This document shows, piece after piece, positions 60,375 to 64,000 of a stretch of 64,000 nucleotides of DNA (positions are counted from its first letter, which is position 1; the number at the start of each line of letters is the position of its first letter). Source of the stretch: Anaerolineales bacterium UBA5797 (GTDB lineage: Bacteria > Chloroflexota > Anaerolineae > Anaerolineales > Villigracilaceae); the NCBI GenBank assembly GCA_002418205.1, contig DIDP01000011.1:62001-126000 (forward strand), read 5' to 3'. Under the pieces are notes generated by a model. It saw only the letters and a list, made by a program, of their open reading frames with translations. It searched no databases and was not told the origin of the DNA. The position numbers and the translations under genes are program-made.

Positions 60375-60493
60375 TGTTGTTGCGAGGAGGACGTAGTCCG
60401 ACGAAGCAAATTCCTTGAACAAAAAGTAAGTCGGTTACTGGGAGATTGCTTCGGGGTTTCGACGCTATCGCGTCTCAAACCTCGCAACGACAT
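60375..60493. repeat. TTGCGAGGAG-family element (copy 3)
   Basis: TGTTGTTGCGAG and CTCGCAACGACAT ends; GACGAAGCAAATTCC against GGGAGATTGCTTCG inside. 119 bp. It begins at the stop codon of the DUF35-like gene. Together with the next two features it fills the 408-bp gap to the phosphatase gene, in which I see no coding frame. Confidence 0.8.
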
Positions 60494-60496
60494 ATA

Positions 60497-60527
60497 AAAA
60501 GGACTCAGCAATGGGCTGCGTCCTTTT
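60497..60527 (+). terminator. Terminator of the thiolase-like operon
   Basis: AAAAGGAC..CAGC pairs with GCTG..GTCCTTTT; the T run ends the hairpin. It lies after the repeat element. Confidence 0.7.
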
Positions 60528-60536
60528 GGTTGCATA

Positions 60537-60663
60537 CGGTGGTCGAGTAGACCTGAGCGGTAGCGAAGGGCATATCGAGACCACATCATGCAATTTTATT
60601 TGGGCATGTTATTGGTGGTTTCGATATGGACGAGAAAAACACTCGCCCTACTCAACCACCGAG
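60537..60663. repeat. GGTGGTTGAGTAG-family element (second copy)
   Basis: CGGTGGTCGAGTAG at the left, CTACTCAACCACCGAG at the right, with GGTGGTTTCGATATGG inside, matching the 149-bp element at 16765-16913. Confidence 0.8.
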
Positions 60664-60769
60664 TTGCTCAAGAAAACGCTCCGCTTCCTCATACGCCACC
60701 TTGTAATAATACGGCGGACCATCGCAGGTAGCGAGTTTTAATGCGATTTTAGCGATCTCGCAATTGTGA

Positions 60770-60775
60770 TACGAT
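60770..60775 (+). promoter_or_regulatory. -10 box before the phosphatase gene, leaderless arrangement
   Basis: TGTGATACGAT followed by TCTCCGC and the ATG at 60783; no Shine-Dalgarno sequence. The -35 (TTTTAG at 60747-60752) is weak. Confidence 0.45.
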
Positions 60776-60782
60776 TCTCCGC

Positions 60783-61226
60783 ATGAACTTCTCCCGCATC
60801 ACCGATGATCTGTTCATTGGTAGCATGCCCTCTCCCAGTGACTACGACACACTGCGCGGCCTCGGTGTGCGTCTGCTCATCAACATGCGCTTCTCGCGCG
60901 GACCCAAACCTGATTCGCATCAGCAACCCATCCAGACCCTTTGGCTTCCCTCCATCGACAGCCCCTTCTTCCCGATCACCATCCGAAAGTTGAAACAGGG
61001 CGCGCAAGCCGCGTTGGAGACGATCCGGGATGGCGGCAGGGTCTATGCCCATTGCGCCTACGGACGTCACCGCGGCGTGGCGATGGGCGCCTGCATCCTC
61101 ATCGCCCAGGGACATGATCCGCACGAAGCGATGGAGTTGATCGCCGCCCGCAGGTCCGTGGCTGACCCGTATGCGTATTACATCCAGCCGCGCATTTTGA
61201 AATTTGCAGAGGAATGGAATAAGTAA
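60783..61226 (+). CDS. Dual-specificity protein phosphatase
   Basis: A 147-residue cysteine phosphatase. The P-loop is HCAYGRHRGVAM, fitting HCxxGxxRG rather than the commonest HCxxGxxRS/T; the general acid is probably in LPSIDSPFFP. It starts FSRITDDLFIGSMPSPSDYDTL, as in DSPs. It could act on phosphotyrosine/threonine or on small phosphate esters. Predicted leaderless message. It stands alone between repeats and a lipoprotein gene 25 bp downstream. Confidence 0.88.
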   Translation: MNFSRITDDLFIGSMPSPSDYDTLRGLGVRLLINMRFSRGPKPDSHQQPIQTLWLPSIDSPFFPITIRKLKQGAQAALETIRDGGRVYAHCAYGRHRGVAMGACILIAQGHDPHEAMELIAARRSVADPYAYYIQPRILKFAEEWNK

Positions 61227-61250
61227 GCCGCGGTCCACGCCCACTGCCTT

Positions 61251-62186
61251 ATGAATCGCATACGCCCCCTGACTTTATTGGTTTGTGTTCTGCTCGCTTC
61301 CTGCGGAGGGGAATCCACGCCCGCGCCAACACCGAGATTATCCGAACCCGAAGTGCAGATCGAGTTCGATCCCACCCTGACGCCGCGTCCAACCGCCACG
61401 GCGACGGATGTCCCGGTCACGCAAACGCCAGTGAAAAATTCCACGCCGCAGATACTCGCTCTTGACCCCGCGGACTGGAAGGACTGGCCCGTGATCCCGG
61501 CATACGTTGATCCCAGTTTGCGCAAGGTCTACGAACGCGGCTTATTGTTGGGCAATGACCCGCAAGCCTTTTCGATCTTCGGCGATTGTCAGACCCAGCC
61601 CGACGAGTTCTTCGGCGTCTTCGAAACGGACTCATCCGTCACACAAACTCTCTCCCCCGAACTGCGCGAGACGGTCGCCTATTTCACAGGCTCGTTCACG
61701 CGTGACTCCTCCACCTCGCAGGATGGCACCACCCCCGGCGCCCTGTTGTGGACTCAATGGCATCGCGGCGAGTACGGCTGTACCTTTGCGGAGACTCCCG
61801 TGGAATGTGAACTGCGGGTCCATCGCCCGTCGTTCGTCATCATCCAGATCGGGACGCATTTCGAATCGCGCAACGCCGATTATCTGCGCAGGATCATCAC
61901 ACAATTGCTGGACGCGGGCGTTGTGCCGATCCTTGCCACCAAAGCCGACAACCGCGAAAAGGACGAACGCGTCAACCGTGACATGACCCTGCTCGCCTCC
62001 GAATATGATCTCCCGCTCTGGAACTTTTGGGCGGCGGTTTCCGACCTGCCCAATCGCGGACTCTACACCCGTCCCGACCGCCCGCTGCAAGGCGATATTT
62101 ATCTCACCGACGAAGCCGCCCAGCGTCACCGCATGACGGGGCTCGAAGCGCTCGATACCGTCTGGCGCGCGATCACCGGCGGATAA
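61251..62186 (+). CDS. SGNH-like lipoprotein
   Basis: A 311-residue exported lipoprotein with lipobox LLASC (Cys18) and a Thr/Pro linker to about residue 62. The rest looks like an SGNH/GDSL-type hydrolase fold in which the GDS block is FSIFGDCQTQP (serine replaced by Cys), block III is FVIIQIGTHFES (Asn missing) and NFWAAVSDL lies before a LTDEAAQRHRMTGLEAL segment that offers the Asp/His-like pair of block V. A catalytic serine is therefore not obvious, and the protein may be a binding domain. No ribosome-binding site is evident. Confidence 0.68.
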   Translation: MNRIRPLTLLVCVLLASCGGESTPAPTPRLSEPEVQIEFDPTLTPRPTATATDVPVTQTPVKNSTPQILALDPADWKDWPVIPAYVDPSLRKVYERGLLLGNDPQAFSIFGDCQTQPDEFFGVFETDSSVTQTLSPELRETVAYFTGSFTRDSSTSQDGTTPGALLWTQWHRGEYGCTFAETPVECELRVHRPSFVIIQIGTHFESRNADYLRRIITQLLDAGVVPILATKADNREKDERVNRDMTLLASEYDLPLWNFWAAVSDLPNRGLYTRPDRPLQGDIYLTDEAAQRHRMTGLEALDTVWRAITGG

Positions 62187-62189
62187 AAA

Positions 62190-62210
62190 AGGCTCCCTCA
62201 ACAGGAGCCT
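62190..62210. terminator. Bidirectional terminator
   Basis: AGGCTCC and GGAGCCT around a 7-base loop. On the minus strand the stem is followed by TTTTTT, which suits the mutS2/small-gene transcript; on the plus strand the tail is CACTTT. Confidence 0.8.
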
Positions 62211-62211
62211 C

Positions 62212-62262
62212 ACTTTCCAACCTTCCAACTTGCAATCCTTCGACTTCGCTCAGGACAAGCTT
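62212..62262. repeat. TTCCAAC tandem and CTTCGACTTCGCTCAGG element
   Basis: TTTCCAACCTTCCAACTTGC followed by ATCCTTCGACTTCGCTCAGGACAAGC. Both kinds resemble dispersed repeats known (from memory) in Anaerolineae. No coding. Confidence 0.5.
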
Positions 62263-62263
62263 T

Positions 62264-62506
62264 CTAACCCTTGAGCGGCGGCGCGTCCCGGTCGTACACG
62301 AACACCTGGATATCCAGCCCATCGTTGTTCAGCAGATCGATCGCGGGTTTGAACGTCGCATCCTTGATATTTTGCATATCCGCCGCCGGCGCATACACGC
62401 TCAAACGCGCCTCCTCCTCCGACATCTTGACCGTCTTGATCTCGGCGCTGGCACAGGCGGCTTTGATCACATCTGTCATTTTTTGGATCGCTTCATCCAG
62501 GGACAT
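62264..62506 (-). CDS. Small conserved-looking protein downstream of mutS2
   Basis: An 80-residue soluble protein: MSLDEAIQKMTDVIKAACASAEIKTVKMSEEEARLSVYAPAADMQNIKDATFKPAIDLLNNDGLDIQVFVYDRD. Predicted alternating helix and strand. No family recognised. It lies 30 bp after mutS2 in the same direction and shares its terminator. Confidence 0.65.
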   Translation of the reverse strand: MSLDEAIQKMTDVIKAACASAEIKTVKMSEEEARLSVYAPAADMQNIKDATFKPAIDLLNNDGLDIQVFVYDRDAPPLKG

Positions 62507-62536
62507 ACGCTGCTCCCGATAAAAATTATACCAACT

Positions 62537-64000
62537 CTATTTTGCCATCTTCGCAACGGTCACGCCCGCGCCGCCCTCGTTATCCTTCGGTTCCTCGAAC
62601 GATGCCACATATGGGCTCACCTTCAACGCGCTGCGCACCGCGTCACGCATCTTGCCGGTCCCTTTGCCGTGCACGATCCGCACGAACAACAATCCCGCCG
62701 AATAGGCGCGCTCCAGATACCGCTCCAATTCCTCGAGACCGTCCTCCACCAGTTTTCCGCGCAGGTTCAACTCCAACCCGGGAGACTTCGTCCCAACGGA
62801 AACACGTTCCCCGGTTTCCTGCCTTCTTTCTTCTTTCTTCTTTCCTTCGGGGATTTCCTCCTCGCGGACCTTTCGTACCAGGTCAACCAGCCTCGCCCGC
62901 ACGCGCAGACTCCCGATCTGTACCTCCGCATCAGACTCACCCAAAGCTGTCACCACACCATCGGCATTCAGCGTGCTGACGGTGACGCGCTCGCCCAACT
63001 TCACTCCGCCAGTCGGGCGTTCGACCTGAGACGTTTGACGAACCACAGGCGCTTCCACCTTCTCCTCGATCGCCTCCACCTTTTCCTCGATCTGCTTCAA
63101 CGCCTCGAGGGGTTGCTTCGCCTTCTTCAACTGCGACTTGAGGGACTCAATATTTTTCCTTAATACTGCAACTTCCAGTTCGCCTTCCGCGCGGGCTTTG
63201 GCGATCACTTCGCGGCGTTCGTCTTCGATCTTCTCTAGCCGCGTTTCGAGTTCCTTTGTCTGCGCTTCTAGCTTGGCGCGTGCCTTCTCCAGTTTCTGGC
63301 GTTCGCGCGAGGTGCGGTTGCGTTCCTTGCGGATGTCGTCGAGCAGTTTGTCGGCGCGCAGGTCGTCGGGGCTGATCTCTCCTTTGGCGGAATCAATGAT
63401 CGGCTGGGGAAGACCGAGGCGCTGTGCGATGAGCAGCGCGTTCGAACGTCCGGGGAGTCCGATGGTCAGGTGATAGGTCGGGCGCAGGGTCTTGATGTCG
63501 AATTCGAGCGAGGCGTTGACCACGCCTTCGGTCGAATGGGCAAACGTCTTGAGTTCGGGATAGTGCGTGGCAATGAGGGTCGTGCATCCGCTTTCGAGCA
63601 GGTGGTTGAGGATGGCGCGTGCCAGCGCCGCGCCCTCCTGCGGATCGGTGCCCGCGCCGAGTTCGTCGAAGATGACGAGCGAGCGCTGATCGATGTGTTT
63701 GAGGATGCGGATGATGTTCGTGATGTGACCGCTGAACGTGCTGAGCGACTGCTCGATGGATTGCTCATCGCCGATATCGGCATAGACTGCGTGGAACAAC
63801 GGCAGTTCCGAGCCGCTCTGCGCCGGGATGTGCAGTCCGCTTTGCGCCATGAGCGCCAACAGACCAACGGTTTTGAGTGACACGGTTTTTCCGCCGGTAT
63901 TCGGACCGGTGATGACGATGGCGCGCGTGCCGGGGCTGGGGTCCACTTCAATAGGGACTACGGTGGCGGAATCCAAAAGAGGATGCCTCGCCTGGATCAG
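62537..64000 (-). CDS. mutS2: Endonuclease MutS2, N-terminus cut off
   Basis: The last 488 residues are present. The ATPase core has ITGPNTGGKTVSLKTVGLLALMAQSGLHIPA (Walker A), VIFDELGAGTDPQEGAALA (Walker B), TLIATHYPELKTFA and GRSNALLIAQRLGLP. A long coiled-coil arm follows, then a KOW-like beta segment (GERVTVSTLNADGVVTALGES) and the C-terminal Smr nuclease domain (LNLRGKLVEDGLEELERYLERA, VRIVHGKGTGKMRDAV). MutS2 acts on recombination intermediates and, in B. subtilis, on collided ribosomes. Residues encoded at 62818-62848 (a GKKKEERR-like insert) come from a CTTTCTTC tract between KOW and Smr. Confidence 0.95.
   Translation of the reverse strand: MIQARHPLLDSATVVPIEVDPSPGTRAIVITGPNTGGKTVSLKTVGLLALMAQSGLHIPAQSGSELPLFHAVYADIGDEQSIEQSLSTFSGHITNIIRILKHIDQRSLVIFDELGAGTDPQEGAALARAILNHLLESGCTTLIATHYPELKTFAHSTEGVVNASLEFDIKTLRPTYHLTIGLPGRSNALLIAQRLGLPQPIIDSAKGEISPDDLRADKLLDDIRKERNRTSRERQKLEKARAKLEAQTKELETRLEKIEDERREVIAKARAEGELEVAVLRKNIESLKSQLKKAKQPLEALKQIEEKVEAIEEKVEAPVVRQTSQVERPTGGVKLGERVTVSTLNADGVVTALGESDAEVQIGSLRVRARLVDLVRKVREEEIPEGKKKEERRQETGERVSVGTKSPGLELNLRGKLVEDGLEELERYLERAYSAGLLFVRIVHGKGTGKMRDAVRSALKVSPYVASFEEPKDNEGGAGVTVAKMAK
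62818..62848. repeat. CTTTCTT tract inside mutS2
   Basis: CCTGCCTTCTTTCTTCTTTC and further CTT units. Related to the tract at 53421-53473. It stays in frame in a linker, so it is another repeat incorporated into a coding sequence. Confidence 0.5.

Noticed and set aside
62027..63163. 378-residue open frame opposite mutS2
   Set aside because: It runs across two real genes and a terminator and is rich in His/Leu/Pro as expected for an antisense frame.

Overview
The window most likely comes from a Gram-positive-like (monoderm) member of the Chloroflexota, probably class Anaerolineae. This is inference from style, because there is no rRNA gene here. The signs are many lipoproteins with Thr/Pro-rich linkers after the lipobox, a surface protein ending in three SLH repeats with paired cysteines, several ROK, GNAT-like and beta-propeller genes, many small palindromic repeats, and -10 boxes placed 6-7 bp before start codons. 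Apart from two AT-richer patches (about 27.2-32.3 kb and 52.0-52.9 kb) the sequence is uniformly GC-rich chromosomal housekeeping DNA. I see no phage, no IS transposase, no CRISPR array, no tRNA and no rRNA.

Layout. 0-2.8 kb (minus): membrane zinc peptidase, S41 protease, small membrane protein, HAD nucleotidase, divergent from mutL. 2.9-6.2 kb: mutL, a GGDEF diguanylate cyclase and a zinc alcohol dehydrogenase, overlapping or nearly so. 6.3-9.4 kb (minus): receiver/CpaE-like ATPase, Sir2 deacylase and GAF histidine kinase with overlapping ends. 9.5-9.9 kb: tmRNA (ssrA). 9.9-12.7 kb: lipoprotein and dnaK. 12.8-15.3 kb (minus): PepSY-like protein, small membrane protein, ApbE flavin transferase and ferric-reductase-like membrane protein. 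15.4-22.2 kb: C39-type peptidase with TPRs, SbcD-like nuclease, MFS carrier, GNAT-like protein, HD hydrolase, DegV. 22.2-25.5 kb: yebC, ruvC, ruvA with an inverted MFS gene between ruvC and ruvA. 25.6-32.2 kb: GNAT-nitrilase fusion, giant Asp-box/SLH surface protein, pentaheme cytochrome lipoprotein. 32.4-36.7 kb: a B12-binding protein, an opine-dehydrogenase-like enzyme and an asparagine synthetase. 37.4-43.4 kb: the most interesting block, three cation/proton transporter genes together with a CBS protein, a P-II-like protein and three copies of a PstA/DarA-type (c-di-AMP receptor) domain, one of them fused to the C-terminus of an NhaP antiporter. 43.5-48.3 kb: propeller lipoprotein, ROK kinase, panC, ssb, orphan DNA methyltransferase. 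48.5-58.3 kb (minus): acyl-CoA carboxylase (mccB-type beta, biotin carboxylase, BCCP), MaoC, CitE-like lyase and others. 58.5-60.4 kb: a thiolase-fold protein lacking the nucleophilic cysteine with a DUF35-like partner lacking its zinc ribbon. 60.8-64 kb: small phosphatase, SGNH-like lipoprotein, mutS2 (cut by the window end).

Two themes cross the whole window. First, at least seven families of short palindromic or tandem repeats occur between genes, and several of them also lie in frame inside genes (mutL, mccB, accC, mutS2) or supply stop codons. Second, several genes have a -10 hexamer ending 5-7 bp before the start codon and no ribosome-binding site, which predicts leaderless mRNAs; mutL and its divergent neighbour show this on both strands.

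Start codons were reassigned from the longest frame to internal starts wherever a ribosome-binding site, gene overlap or family length supported it. Protein functions are by recognition of motifs and family features only; no database search was run.
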